A stretch of 64,000 bases of DNA, from positions 310,001 to 374,000 of the forward strand of contig NZ_LR134439.1 of assembly GCF_900637845.1 (NCBI RefSeq), given 5' to 3'. Shown piece after piece: positions 1 to 9,131 of this stretch (the stretch's first letter is position 1; each line of letters begins with the position of its first letter). This DNA is from Erysipelothrix rhusiopathiae. Lineage in GTDB: Bacteria; Bacillota_I; Bacilli_A; Erysipelotrichales; Erysipelotrichaceae. The position numbers and the translations under genes were made by a program. The notes beneath the pieces are model-generated. The model worked only from the letters and a program-made list of their open reading frames with translations. It was not told the DNA's origin and did no database searches.

Positions 1-2
1 CA

Positions 3-464
3 CACAAACGTGGAATGACCATTGTTCTTAATCCGTCCCCCCTTACTGAAAGTCTAAAGCAAATAGATTTAAATAAGATCAGTTGGTTGATTATGAACCA
101 AGTTGAGGCAGAAATGATGAGTGGTTGCACGGAAACGGAGGCCATTCTGGATACATTTAAAGTGAAGTACCCAGATTTAAATTGTGTACTAACGCTTGGG
201 AGCAAAGGAAGCGTGTGTCTCTATGAAGGAAGCATCATCGAGCAGGTTGCTTTTCAAACCAAGGCTGTCGATACAACCGGAGCTGGGGATACGTTTGCAG
301 GATATTTTGTAGCGGGTATGAGTCGCAACAAACCAATCCAAGAGGTATTAAACGATGCATCAAAGGCCGCAGCATTGTGTGTTAGTCGTTATGGAGCGGC
401 ACCATCAATACCCTATTATAAAGATTTAGCTCAGTTAACATCATTCAAAGGAGAAAAACGATGA
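3..464 (+). CDS. PfkB-family carbohydrate kinase, probably ribokinase (5' end outside window)
   Basis: This is the C-terminal part of a PfkB-family sugar kinase; the frame is open to the left edge, so the start lies outside. The PfkB signature DTTGAGDTFAG is visible, with the catalytic Asp in GAGD, and the C-terminal stretch after it is complete. The family phosphorylates sugars or nucleosides with ATP. Ribokinase is the best guess because the gene overlaps by ATGA with a nucleoside-import operon that also encodes nucleoside hydrolases, which release ribose. A nucleoside kinase of the same fold cannot be excluded from this fragment. Confidence 0.85.
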   Translation, partial: HKRGMTIVLNPSPLTESLKQIDLNKISWLIMNQVEAEMMSGCTETEAILDTFKVKYPDLNCVLTLGSKGSVCLYEGSIIEQVAFQTKAVDTTGAGDTFAGYFVAGMSRNKPIQEVLNDASKAAALCVSRYGAAPSIPYYKDLAQLTSFKGEKR

Positions 465-1552
465 AAAAGTTTAAATTAATTTTGTTTGCAGCTGTGTTAT
501 TACTTGTGACTGTGGGATGTAGTTCCACAACGGATTCCGCTTCAGAAGATGGCGTGATCTTGATTGTTAATGGAAACTTGGGTGACCTTGGTTTCTTTGA
601 CTCCGCTAATGAAGGAATGAAACGCGTTGAAAAAGATTTGGGATTACCAATTCAAGTTATTGAAACAGGGTCTGACGAATCAAAATGGGAACCAGCTCTA
701 GCAGATGCTGCTGAAGAAAAAGCAAAAATTATTATTGCGGTATCACCGTCAATGGTTGATCCAATTCAACAAATTGCACCACAATATCCAGATAAAACAT
801 TTATCTTAATTGATAACGCGGTCGATTACAGTAAAGGAAACTTAGACAATGTATATTCAGCAACTTTTAAACAAAATGAAGGTTCGTTCTTAGCAGGTGC
901 TTTAGGTGCTTATATGACTACTGAACTACCAAATGCTGATGAAAATTCCATGATTGGTTTCTTGGGTGGAATGGATATTCCTCCAATTAACGACTTCTTA
1001 GTTGGTTACATTGAAGGTGCTAGATATGTAAATGAAGACATTAAAGTTGTCGCAACATATGCGGGTGACTACTACGACCCTGCTAAAGGAAAAGAGTTAG
1101 GAATTGCATTAGCTAATAAAGGTGTTGATGTTATATTCCCAGCAGCAGGTCCTACAGGATTGGGTACCATTGAAGCTGCTCGTGAAACAAACAAATATAT
1201 CATTGGTGTGGATAGTGACCAATCTGCAATGTATAGCAATAACAATAAACAAGATATTGCCGATATCATTATTTCCTCGATGGTTAAACGTGTCGGAGAT
1301 GTTCTATTTAACTCAGTGAAACTTCATCAAGAAGATAAACTACCACTAGGAACAGCTGAACAATTAGGTGTTAAAGAGGGAGCTGTGGGATTGGCTAAAA
1401 ATGATGTCTTCACATCAAGCATGAAGCCGGAAACAATTGCTGCCCTTGAAGAAATTGAACAAAAAATTGTTGCAGGTGAAATCGAAGTAAGTACTGCAAT
1501 CGGTATGTCTACAGAAATTTTAAATAGCATTAAAACAAGTGTTGCACCTTAA
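461..1552 (+). CDS. BMP-family nucleoside-binding lipoprotein of an ABC transporter
   Basis: This is an extracytoplasmic substrate-binding lipoprotein of the Bmp/Med/PnrA family (363 aa, normal length). The N-terminus is a lipoprotein signal: Lys residues, a hydrophobic run and a lipobox ending at Cys20 (TVGC). The body has family traits such as GDLGFFDSANEG near residue 41 and GATE-like sugar-binding segments (VIFPAAGPTG, IIGVDSDQS). It starts with an ATGA overlap with the sugar kinase and is followed by an ATPase and two permeases of the NupOPQ type. Nucleosides, probably purine nucleosides, are the likely ligand, by analogy with PnrA and NupN and because nucleoside hydrolases follow. Confidence 0.92.
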   Translation: MKKFKLILFAAVLLLVTVGCSSTTDSASEDGVILIVNGNLGDLGFFDSANEGMKRVEKDLGLPIQVIETGSDESKWEPALADAAEEKAKIIIAVSPSMVDPIQQIAPQYPDKTFILIDNAVDYSKGNLDNVYSATFKQNEGSFLAGALGAYMTTELPNADENSMIGFLGGMDIPPINDFLVGYIEGARYVNEDIKVVATYAGDYYDPAKGKELGIALANKGVDVIFPAAGPTGLGTIEAARETNKYIIGVDSDQSAMYSNNNKQDIADIIISSMVKRVGDVLFNSVKLHQEDKLPLGTAEQLGVKEGAVGLAKNDVFTSSMKPETIAALEEIEQKIVAGEIEVSTAIGMSTEILNSIKTSVAP

Positions 1553-1590
1553 GAATTGATGCAACTCAATTCTCAGGTATGGAGGTTATT

Positions 1591-3144
1591 ATGCAAGAAT
1601 TACTAAATGTAGAGAATGTATTGAAAGTTTACCCCAATGGTGTTGTCGCAAATAAAGATGTAAATTTGAAATTGATGACCAACGAAATTCATGCCTTAAT
1701 TGGAGAAAATGGCGCTGGTAAATCAACGTTGATGAAGATTCTGTTTGGGATGGAACGTCCAGATAGTGGTACGATAACACTTAATGGAGAAGCGGTTACG
1801 ATTGAAAACTCTAAGAAAGCAATCGATTTAGGGATCGGGATGGTTCACCAACATTTTATGTTGGTTGAATCACTCACGATTGCTGAAAATATTGTCCTTG
1901 GCGATGAGCCAACACGTGGAAAATTATTTCTCGATGAAAAAGAGATGCTTAGCCTTGCACGTGAATATAATGAAAAATATCAGTTTAATATCGATATTAC
2001 AAAAAAAGTCCAGGATGTATCCGTGGGTGTTAAACAAAAAACAGAAATCCTAAAAGCGTTGGTTCGTGGTGCCAAGATTTTAATTCTTGATGAACCAACT
2101 GCAGTGTTAACCCCACAGGAAACAACGGAGTTATTCCAACAATTAAAGATGTTAAAAAAACAAGGACACACCATAGTATTTATCTCGCATAAATTGAATG
2201 AAATTATAGAATTATGTGATCGTGTAACTATTATGCGTCACGGACGTACAGTTGTATCAAAAAATATCTGTGATACGAGTGTTGAAGATATTTCGAGAAA
2301 TATGGTTGGACGTGATGTTGTATTGAAAATTGAAAAAAAACCAATGGAACGTGGTGATGTCTGTTTATCTGCACGAAATTTAGTTGCAATCAATGATATC
2401 GGGAAACGCGTTGTGGATCATGTCTCACTGGATGTTTACGCCGGACAAATTCTGGGAGTTGCGGGTGTTGAAGGCAATGGTCAATCTGAATTGTCGGATA
2501 TCTTGAGTGGAATGACAACGATGCAAGAGGGTTCCTTTACAATTAATGGTAAAGAACCTGAAAACTATACACCCAAAGCAATTCGCGATTGTGGATTAAG
2601 TATTATCTCAGAAGACCGTCTCAAGACAGGAACCGCACCCCACATGTCGATTGTAGATAATATGTTTACCAATCGAATTGAGTCGTTTACCAAAAAAGGG
2701 AATATTATTCTTGATCGTCATAAAATGAACCATCACGCTCAAAAATTGGTTAAAGAGTTTGAAATTGTCACTGACTCAATCAATCGTTCAATTTTAATGT
2801 TATCGGGTGGAAATATGCAAAAAGTTGTAGCTGCTCGTGAATTGTTAAATGAATCCAAGGTTATTATTGCTAACCAGCCAACGCGTGGAATTGACGCGGG
2901 AGCCTCTGAACTTTTACGTCGTAAGATTATTGAATTAAGGGATCAAGGAAAAGCGATTATTCTTATCTCTGCGGATTTAAATGAAATATTAGAGCTGAGT
3001 GATAGTGTCGCAGTTATGTATTCGGGAAAACTCAATGCATATTTTGAGGATACAAAAACACTAACTGAAGAAGAACTCGGTTATTATATGTTAGGGGTAA
3101 AAACACAACAAAACCATGGAGGGAAAAACTATGCAGAAAGTTAA
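1591..3144 (+). CDS. nucleoside ABC transporter, tandem ATP-binding protein (NupO/RbsA-like)
   Basis: This 517-residue protein has two fused ABC cassettes, as in RbsA and NupO. The first has a full Walker A (GENGAGKST, residues 38-46) and Walker B ILILDEPT. The second has a degenerate Walker A (GVEGNGQSE), a good signature (LSGGNMQKV) and a Walker B in which NQPTRG replaces DEPT, typical of the sugar/nucleoside import subfamily. I place the start at 1591, because the upstream in-frame ATG at 1579 lies in the GGAGG ribosome site. The 3' end overlaps the permease gene by 14 bp, so translation is probably coupled. It energises import of the BMP protein's ligand. Confidence 0.93.
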   Translation: MQELLNVENVLKVYPNGVVANKDVNLKLMTNEIHALIGENGAGKSTLMKILFGMERPDSGTITLNGEAVTIENSKKAIDLGIGMVHQHFMLVESLTIAENIVLGDEPTRGKLFLDEKEMLSLAREYNEKYQFNIDITKKVQDVSVGVKQKTEILKALVRGAKILILDEPTAVLTPQETTELFQQLKMLKKQGHTIVFISHKLNEIIELCDRVTIMRHGRTVVSKNICDTSVEDISRNMVGRDVVLKIEKKPMERGDVCLSARNLVAINDIGKRVVDHVSLDVYAGQILGVAGVEGNGQSELSDILSGMTTMQEGSFTINGKEPENYTPKAIRDCGLSIISEDRLKTGTAPHMSIVDNMFTNRIESFTKKGNIILDRHKMNHHAQKLVKEFEIVTDSINRSILMLSGGNMQKVVAARELLNESKVIIANQPTRGIDAGASELLRRKIIELRDQGKAIILISADLNEILELSDSVAVMYSGKLNAYFEDTKTLTEEELGYYMLGVKTQQNHGGKNYAES

Positions 3145-4228
3145 AATGAAAAGAACAAAAATGGATAAATTTCTGTATAAGTTTGAAATTGTAAGACTTT
3201 TGATTGCTGTTGTTATTGCATTTGGTGTCTCGTTTGGAATTCTAGCAATGTTTACACCCCATCCGGTGCAAGCAATTGTTGATTTAATTATTGGTCCACT
3301 AACATCTGTACGTCGCTTTAGTACGGTTATTGAAAAAGCAATTCCGCTTACATTTGCAGGATTAGCAGTGAGTGTTATGTTTAGAGCAAATCAGTTTAAC
3401 TTAGCAGCTGAAGGCGCACTTTATTTTGGTTCTTTGGTTGCAGCAACGATTGCAATATTTATGGGTGGTCATCCTATCTTTGTAACGATCGTAGCAATAT
3501 TAAGTGCTGGGGTGGTCGGCAGTATTATAACCGCAATTCCAGGATATCTAAAAGTTAAGTGGAATGTCAGTGAATTGGTGGTATCCATCATGTTAAATAC
3601 GATTATTTTATATTTTGGGACGTATCTCTTCAACCATTATATTCGAGATATTAATTCTGCCTATGCAGCATCCTATCCATTCCGTGACGGCGTCGGTTTG
3701 CCCGTACTCTTAAAAAATACACGCCTTCATCTAGGAATCGTGATTGTCGCAATCTTCGTGATTGCGGTTAACTTCTTTATTAATAAAACAAAATGGGGCT
3801 ATAAAATTACAGTTACTGGTAATAATGAAGAATTTGCGAAAAGTGTAGGAATGAATACACCACGAATTATCATGTTAGCTCAACTTGTTGGAGGATTTGT
3901 TGCAGGTATTGGTGGTGGCGTTGAAATGCTTGGTTTGTATACGCGTTTTCAATGGATGGCGTTGCCTGGATTTGGTTTCGATGGTGTTGTTTTAAATATT
4001 ATTGCTAAAGGCAATCCGAAATTCATTCCACTAGCAGCAATCTTTGTTTCCTACATCCGTATTGGTGCTGACTATATGTATCGTCAATCCGGTGTAGCAC
4101 CTGAAATTGTCGCAATTATTGAAGGAATTTTAATCATTCTTATTGCCGCAAACGCATTCCTTGCTAAATGGCGTCATAAGATGACCGTTGATATTTCTAC
4201 ACGCGAATTAAATAAGGAGGTTGCATAA
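3131..4228 (+). CDS. nucleoside ABC transporter permease (NupP-like)
   Basis: This is a 365-residue integral membrane permease of the BPD_transp_2 family, with about eight to ten hydrophobic helices and a charged N-terminus. The core has the family-type segments RANQFNLAAEGALYFG and GWGY-like KWGYKITVTGNNEEFAKSVG. The start at 3131 follows a GGAGGG ribosome site; an earlier in-frame ATG at 3116 lies inside that site. The stop overlaps the next start as TAATG. It forms one half of the membrane channel with the following permease. Confidence 0.92.
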   Translation: MQKVKMKRTKMDKFLYKFEIVRLLIAVVIAFGVSFGILAMFTPHPVQAIVDLIIGPLTSVRRFSTVIEKAIPLTFAGLAVSVMFRANQFNLAAEGALYFGSLVAATIAIFMGGHPIFVTIVAILSAGVVGSIITAIPGYLKVKWNVSELVVSIMLNTIILYFGTYLFNHYIRDINSAYAASYPFRDGVGLPVLLKNTRLHLGIVIVAIFVIAVNFFINKTKWGYKITVTGNNEEFAKSVGMNTPRIIMLAQLVGGFVAGIGGGVEMLGLYTRFQWMALPGFGFDGVVLNIIAKGNPKFIPLAAIFVSYIRIGADYMYRQSGVAPEIVAIIEGILIILIAANAFLAKWRHKMTVDISTRELNKEVA

Positions 4229-5196
4229 TGGAATACATTCAAATGATCTTTACCACTTCATTTTACGATACCATTATTCGCGTTGCGACTCCGTTATTGC
4301 TTGCGACTATGGGAGCGGTTATCACTTCAAATGCTGGAATTACAAATATTGGACTTGAAGGAGTAATGCTTACATCTGCACTTGTCGCTGTATTATCCAG
4401 TGCATTTGGGTTTGGACCTTGGTTTGGTCTCCTGATTGCTGTCATTACGGGAATCTTAGCATCATTATTTATTGGATATGTTTCACTGAAACTCAAAACG
4501 GACAGTGCATTAACGTTTATTACTTTTAATGCCATGGCTTCCGGTGGAACCATCTTCTTTATGTATTCGATCACAGGCGATAAGGGCACAACCAGTTCCT
4601 TAAATTCAGGGGTACTACCAAATATAACTATCCCCATCATTAAGGATATCCCTATATTGAATACGATATTTTCGGGACATAATGTGGTTGCGTATATTGC
4701 GGTGATTGCTATTATTGCAGTATGGATTTTGCTTTATAAAACACCAATGGGACTTCGAATACGTGCAGCAGGAGAGGCACCGCAATCTTTGGAGTCCGTA
4801 GGTCAAAGTGTTTTTAAAACAAAAATGATTGCACTTGCCATTAGTGGAATTTTAGGTGGAATCGCCGGTGCTTACATGTCAATGGGCTATGTAAGTTGGT
4901 TTTCGAAAGACATGCTAGCAGGTCGTGGATTTATTGCGATGGCAGCTGATGCAATGGGGAAATCAACACCTCTTGGCGCAAGCTTAGCGGCAATTCTCTT
5001 TGCTTTCGCAGAAGCATGGTCTTACGCTTTACAATTAACCTCCATTCCGACGGAATTGGTTCAAATGATTCCTTATGTTGTGTCTGTTGTTGGACTGGTA
5101 GTATTTAGTATTCGTGTTAAACGCGAAAATGAAAAGAAAAAAATGAGATTAGCACTTGAAGGGAGCATTAAGCATGAAACGCAAAATAATTATTGA
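4228..5196 (+). CDS. nucleoside ABC transporter permease (NupQ-like)
   Basis: This is the second permease of the importer, 322 aa, same BPD_transp_2 family. It has multiple hydrophobic helices and the family-type segments TNIGLEGVMLTSA near the N-terminus and GLRIRAAGEAPQSLESVG in the cytoplasmic loop. It starts one base into the previous stop (TAATG) with AAGGAGG upstream. The 3' end overlaps the nucleoside hydrolase gene by 23 bp, consistent with a single translationally coupled operon. Confidence 0.92.
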   Translation: MEYIQMIFTTSFYDTIIRVATPLLLATMGAVITSNAGITNIGLEGVMLTSALVAVLSSAFGFGPWFGLLIAVITGILASLFIGYVSLKLKTDSALTFITFNAMASGGTIFFMYSITGDKGTTSSLNSGVLPNITIPIIKDIPILNTIFSGHNVVAYIAVIAIIAVWILLYKTPMGLRIRAAGEAPQSLESVGQSVFKTKMIALAISGILGGIAGAYMSMGYVSWFSKDMLAGRGFIAMAADAMGKSTPLGASLAAILFAFAEAWSYALQLTSIPTELVQMIPYVVSVVGLVVFSIRVKRENEKKKMRLALEGSIKHETQNNY

Positions 5197-6121
5197 CTGT
5201 GATCCAGGTCACGATGATGCAATGGCCATTATGTGGGCACTTGCATCACCTGAACTAGATATATTAGGTATTACTACGGTAGCAGGAAATCAAACGTTAA
5301 GTAAGGTTACAGAAAACACACTTCGTATTCTAACCTTATTAGGACATCATGAGATTCCGGTTGCGGTCGGTATGAGCCAACCCCTTGTACGTAATTTGGA
5401 AATTGGTGGTGAATTAGTACATGGGGATTCGGGACTTGAAGGACCCGAACTTCCTGAACGTGGTTTTGATCCAATTAAAGAGGATGCTGTTTCATTTATA
5501 ATTCGTACTCTTGAAGCAAGCAAGGAGCCAATTACATTGGTACCTCTAGGACCTTTAACGAATATCGCATTGGTTTTACGAATGAGACCTGATTTAATGG
5601 ACAAGATAGAATTGATCGCGTTGATGGGTGGTGGAACGGTTGGAAACTATACGCCAGCTGCCGAATATAATATCTGGGCAGACGCTGAAGCTGCAAAGGT
5701 CGTATTCAACAGTGAAATTGAGATTCTAATGGCGGGTTTAGATGTTACTCAAAAAGCTTACATAACACGCGAAGAAAATGAAATTTTGAGAAAACAAGGA
5801 AATAAAGGATCTATATTTGCTGCAGAGTTAATTGATTACTTCAGTAAATATCATTATGAGGTTGAAGGGTTCCCAGGCTGTACACTACATGATCCGACTG
5901 TAATTGGTGCACTTGTTCACCCTGAAATGTTTGAATCCATTCAATGCAATGTAGATGTTGAAACACAAGGAACGCTAACCTACGGAATGACTGTAGTGGA
6001 TACGATTAACTATCAAGAAAAAATCTTTGGCGTAAAACGCCCCCAAAATGTCAAATTCTTAAAGGGTGTCAACCGAGAAGTCTACGTTGAAAACTTCTTT
6101 AAGGCAATGAGTCGATTATGA
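5174..6121 (+). CDS. inosine/uridine-preferring nucleoside hydrolase
   Basis: This 315-residue protein belongs to the IUNH family, which cleaves the N-glycosidic bond of ribonucleosides to give base and ribose. The Ca-binding motif DCDPGHDD is at residues 8-15, followed by GPLTNIAL, the MGGG and EYNIWADAEAA segments, and the conserved active-site LHDP near residue 238. I chose the ATG at 5174, after GGGAG, over the TTG at 5156. Its place downstream of the importer suggests cytoplasmic hydrolysis of imported nucleosides, and the ribose could be used by the kinase at the operon start. Base specificity (purine, pyrimidine or broad) cannot be read from the sequence. Confidence 0.93.
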   Translation: MKRKIIIDCDPGHDDAMAIMWALASPELDILGITTVAGNQTLSKVTENTLRILTLLGHHEIPVAVGMSQPLVRNLEIGGELVHGDSGLEGPELPERGFDPIKEDAVSFIIRTLEASKEPITLVPLGPLTNIALVLRMRPDLMDKIELIALMGGGTVGNYTPAAEYNIWADAEAAKVVFNSEIEILMAGLDVTQKAYITREENEILRKQGNKGSIFAAELIDYFSKYHYEVEGFPGCTLHDPTVIGALVHPEMFESIQCNVDVETQGTLTYGMTVVDTINYQEKIFGVKRPQNVKFLKGVNREVYVENFFKAMSRL

Positions 6122-6750
6122 AACATAAAAAACTACCGATACGTATCTTGATTGCGGCAATTGGATTAATGATTTCAGGAATCGGTGTCGGAATCTTTAT
6201 TTTTAGTCAATTAGGTGTTGACCCAGCAAGTGTTTTTCAACTGGGTCTCGCCAAACAACTTGGGATCCGTTATGGAGATGCATCCGCTTTGATGAATCTG
6301 GTTATTCTAACCATCGTTTTCATCATTGATCGCAAGTTTATTAACATTTCATCTTTTTTAGCGATTTTTTTAATCGGATACACAGCAGATTTTACCAACA
6401 CAATCTTAATGGGGATTTTACCATCAGATTTTTCAGTTGGTATTCGGATGGTGTTGATGATTATCGGATGTGGGATTATGGCATCGGGAATCCCCATATA
6501 CATTCGTGCTAATTTAGGTGTCGGTGCAGTTGATTTGATTTCCGAAATTATTTCGGATAAAAGTGGTGTTGCTTATCGTATGGTTCGCATTGTTGGCGAT
6601 TTAACCCTGGTTATTGTAGGTTATTTTTTGGGCGGGACAGCAGGCGTTGGTACCATCGTGGCAGTTGTTATGACGGGCCCGATTGTACAATTCTTAAGAC
6701 CCCATACCAATAAGATGGTAGATAGGATAATAGGTGAATATGATGAATAG
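6118..6750 (+). CDS. YczE/YitT-like integral membrane protein
   Basis: This is a 210-residue membrane protein with about five hydrophobic helices, resembling the YczE/YyaS/YitT group, whose function is not established. The pattern RILIAAIGLMISGIGVG at the N-terminus and the repeated SQLGVDPAS / ANLGVGAVD half-motifs suggest an internal duplication. It starts with an ATGA overlap with the upstream hydrolase and overlaps the second hydrolase by a few bases. That tight position suggests a role in the salvage pathway, such as base or ribose export, but this is inference only. Confidence 0.8.
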   Translation: MKHKKLPIRILIAAIGLMISGIGVGIFIFSQLGVDPASVFQLGLAKQLGIRYGDASALMNLVILTIVFIIDRKFINISSFLAIFLIGYTADFTNTILMGILPSDFSVGIRMVLMIIGCGIMASGIPIYIRANLGVGAVDLISEIISDKSGVAYRMVRIVGDLTLVIVGYFLGGTAGVGTIVAVVMTGPIVQFLRPHTNKMVDRIIGEYDE

Positions 6751-7756
6751 AGTGATATTGGATATAGATTCTGTTGGCGATGACATTTTAGCTGTAATCT
6801 TTGGTGTTTTAGATCCGAAAACGCATCTTGAGGCGATCACGACAGTTTGTGGAGCAAGTGGCGATATTGAACAGGCTACATGGGTTGCATTGAATACGGT
6901 TGCCCTTACACACCGTCACATTCCTGTGTATGCAGGTATGGCTCAACCGATGAAACCTGTTTCCACTGAACACGGTGACCCTGTGAACTTTCATGAGTTA
7001 CTTCGTGATAAGTTGGGTTCACGTTTGGATCGCTTCAATGAAGCGCAAACAAAACCACTTCAAGAAGCAGAAGTGATGAATGCTGTGGATTATATCATTG
7101 ATACAGTGAAAAACAATCCGAATGAAATTACGATTGTGACGACGGGACCAATGACAAATCTCGGCGTTGCTTTACAAAAATGCCCGGAAATTGCATCGAA
7201 GATCAAGCAAGTTATTGCGCTTGGGGGTAATTTCCAAATTGCCGGAAACATCACACCTTTATCAGAATACAATATTTGGGCAGATCCTGAAGCCGCAAAG
7301 ATTGTACTTAATGCAGACATCGATGACATCACTTTAGTACCACTTGATATCTGTGAAAACAATGATTTCGCAGCGTCGATGCTTTCAAGAGATGATTTAT
7401 ACGATCTTGAAACGTATGGAAAACGTAATGATGTAATCGAGTACATGATTCACAAATTTCCAGTCTATATTGATATTTGGCGTGAGTTCTTTGATTTATC
7501 TGGATTCCCTATGGATGATATCATCACGTTAGCATTGGTTGCACACCCACACTTGTGCACTTATTCCGACCCCGTTCATGTGGATGTTGAATTGGAAGGA
7601 AGCCTGGCACGCGGTGCAACCGTCGCTTACTTTGGTAAGCAAATTATGTACAATCCATTGAAAGAACATCGCAATGTTCGCATTGCACAATCTGTCGATG
7701 GGAGAGCGTTTATGAAACTGTTTGTAGACACAATCATTGATGACTCTCATTTGTAA
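6743..7756 (+). CDS. second nucleoside hydrolase family protein, divergent active site
   Basis: This is a second IUNH-fold protein, about 337 aa. The N-terminal metal motif is kept as DIDSVGDD, and TTGPMTNLGVAL and EYNIWADPEAA follow as in the family. At the position where the first hydrolase has LHDP, this one reads PMDDII, so the usual catalytic His is absent. It may have different specificity or use another residue as acid. ATG codons at 6740 and 6743 both fit; the AGGTG at 6732 spaces better to 6743. It overlaps the previous gene by 8 bp and ends the operon. No terminator is seen before the IS remnant. Confidence 0.88.
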   Translation: MNRVILDIDSVGDDILAVIFGVLDPKTHLEAITTVCGASGDIEQATWVALNTVALTHRHIPVYAGMAQPMKPVSTEHGDPVNFHELLRDKLGSRLDRFNEAQTKPLQEAEVMNAVDYIIDTVKNNPNEITIVTTGPMTNLGVALQKCPEIASKIKQVIALGGNFQIAGNITPLSEYNIWADPEAAKIVLNADIDDITLVPLDICENNDFAASMLSRDDLYDLETYGKRNDVIEYMIHKFPVYIDIWREFFDLSGFPMDDIITLALVAHPHLCTYSDPVHVDVELEGSLARGATVAYFGKQIMYNPLKEHRNVRIAQSVDGRAFMKLFVDTIIDDSHL

Positions 7757-8521
7757 TTAACCTCTAAGAATAGAATGATTCTCAAAAAAGACTGGTGCTA
7801 AAGTTAGAGTCCCCGCATGGTGGGACTCTAATAAAAAATAAGCTGGGATTTGTGACTCGCGGTATTGTACCGGAGACATGAATCCCAGTTTTGCTTGAAT
7901 TCGAGTGTTGTTGTGATGTTTAGTGTATACACGATGTATAGAGCGAATTTTGATTATTTGAATTGTGCACTCACTCATAATCTTTGGGAGTTGATTGGCT
8001 GTATTTGATACAAATTCAATATCTTGAATTGTTCTAAGTGTATAAGCGATAATTTGGCCGTCATATAAATCCATAATCGACGACAAGTAAAAGTTAGTTT
8101 CTCCCCAAGGAAGATCGGTAATATCTGTGGATAGCTTTTCTAATGGACGCGTTGCTTTGAAATTTCGATTCATAACATTATTCGCGACAAGAGCTTCTTT
8201 TCCTCTATAGAGATTTTGACGTTTTTGCTTAGCGCGACACTGAAGATTGAAACGTTGCATAATTCTTTGAAGCGTGTTCTTTCCAATAGGATATCCATCT
8301 CTTTTAAGTATCCCTGTAATCATGCGATAGCCGTAGTTGAAGGTTGTATCATTACAGAGTTTAATGATTATCTCTTCATTTTCAGTAAGACATGTTTCTA
8401 CTGATCTTTGTTTCCAACGATAATAAGTTGATTTTGAAATGTTGAAGAGCTCTCGTATTGATTTGACTGAAATGATACTTTTAAATTCATCGACAAGTTC
8501 TAGGAATACTTCTCGTACCAC
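7757..8521 (-). pseudogene. IS3-family transposase orfB, internally deleted
   Basis: The frame is open for 254 aa and begins with the HTH_21-like start (INSKSTYYRW-type segment SKSTYYRWKQ) and a GYRMITGILKRDGY motif. The rve domain keeps the first catalytic Asp (STDITDLPWG) and the second region (SSIMDLYDGQIIAY). The stretch that should hold HSDQGSQY and the catalytic Glu is missing, and the frame jumps from residue 180 to the terminal GFMSPVQYRE segment. This is an in-frame deletion of about 60-70 residues, so the transposase is inactive. Confidence 0.85.
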
Positions 8522-8835
8522 TTCCTTTCCATCTTCTTGTGCTTTTTTAGTATCTTTACTTGCTGATCCAAAATTTCATTACGCATCATCAAAGATGCTT
8601 CGGTGCAAGATCCTTCGGGGCCCAATCCATTACTATATTGTTTCCCAATGGGTTGTGAAAGTCTATGATGTTCACCATCTCGATATATACTTGTGACTCA
8701 CTTTTGATATCAAGTAATTTTTGAATTTCTTTAACACTATACCCTTCTTGTCTCAGCCTAATTGCTTCCAATTTAACCTCAAGAGGATAGACACTTTTTT
8801 TGTGGAGACCCATTAACAGTGGTCAGTTTCCAAAT
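7785..8835 (-). mobile_element. IS3-family insertion sequence remnant (IS150-like)
   Basis: The remnant contains decayed orfA and orfB on the minus strand. The left end has a 10-bp hairpin, TTAGAGTCCC with GGGACTCTAA at 7804-7831, in the region where IS3-family right inverted repeats usually lie. The boundaries are approximate, because only a short ACTG match between the two ends is visible. Both orfs have lost internal segments, so the copy cannot transpose by itself. It sits directly after the nucleoside operon and before a surface-protein gene. Confidence 0.75.
8589..8813 (-). pseudogene. IS3-family transposase orfA fragment
   Basis: Seventy-four codons begin with a helix-turn-helix typical of IS3 OrfA (LEAIRLRQEGYSVKEIQKLL). 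After about residue 42 the sequence no longer resembles the family and the frame ends early. The last part of orfA, with the leucine zipper, is only seen in another frame towards 8521. It is the 5' gene of the same dead element. Confidence 0.75.
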
Positions 8836-9042
8836 TTGTTATGATTTTCTGTCTATAAAATAATCGTCGTGAATAAGGTGTTTTTTAGCTCTGAAGTTAT
8901 TGGATTTAATGAAATATGCTTGAAAAATTGTGATATAAATGAAAATAAAATTTAGTTAAAAAAGATTTGTGTTATGGTAGTGATAAATAAGGAGCGTGAT
9001 ATTTAACTGTAGGATTCTCAATAATCGTAGAATTATAAGTTA

Positions 9043-9067
9043 TTACCCCTTTTAATAAATGGGGTAA
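9043..9067 (+). other. 5'-UTR hairpin ahead of the LRR protein gene
   Basis: TTACCCC (9043-9049) pairs with GGGGTAA (9061-9067) across an 11-base AT-rich loop, followed by AAATTTTAT. It lies about 55 bases before the ribosome site of the LRR gene. It could be a weak terminator or a leader structure; there is no run of T long enough to be sure. Confidence 0.4.
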
Positions 9068-9131
9068 AAATTTTATATCGATGTTTATTATTGCTTCAGA
9101 AGTCATGTTAGTAGTTGATGAGGAGAAAATT

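Noticed and set aside
4263-4640. 125-codon minus-strand frame opposite the NupQ-like gene
   Set aside because: It is a shadow of a clear permease frame, with no ribosome site and no family resemblance.
8216-8696. Two plus-strand frames over the IS3 remnant at 8.2-8.7 kb
   Set aside because: They are shadows of transposase pseudogenes and show no start signals.
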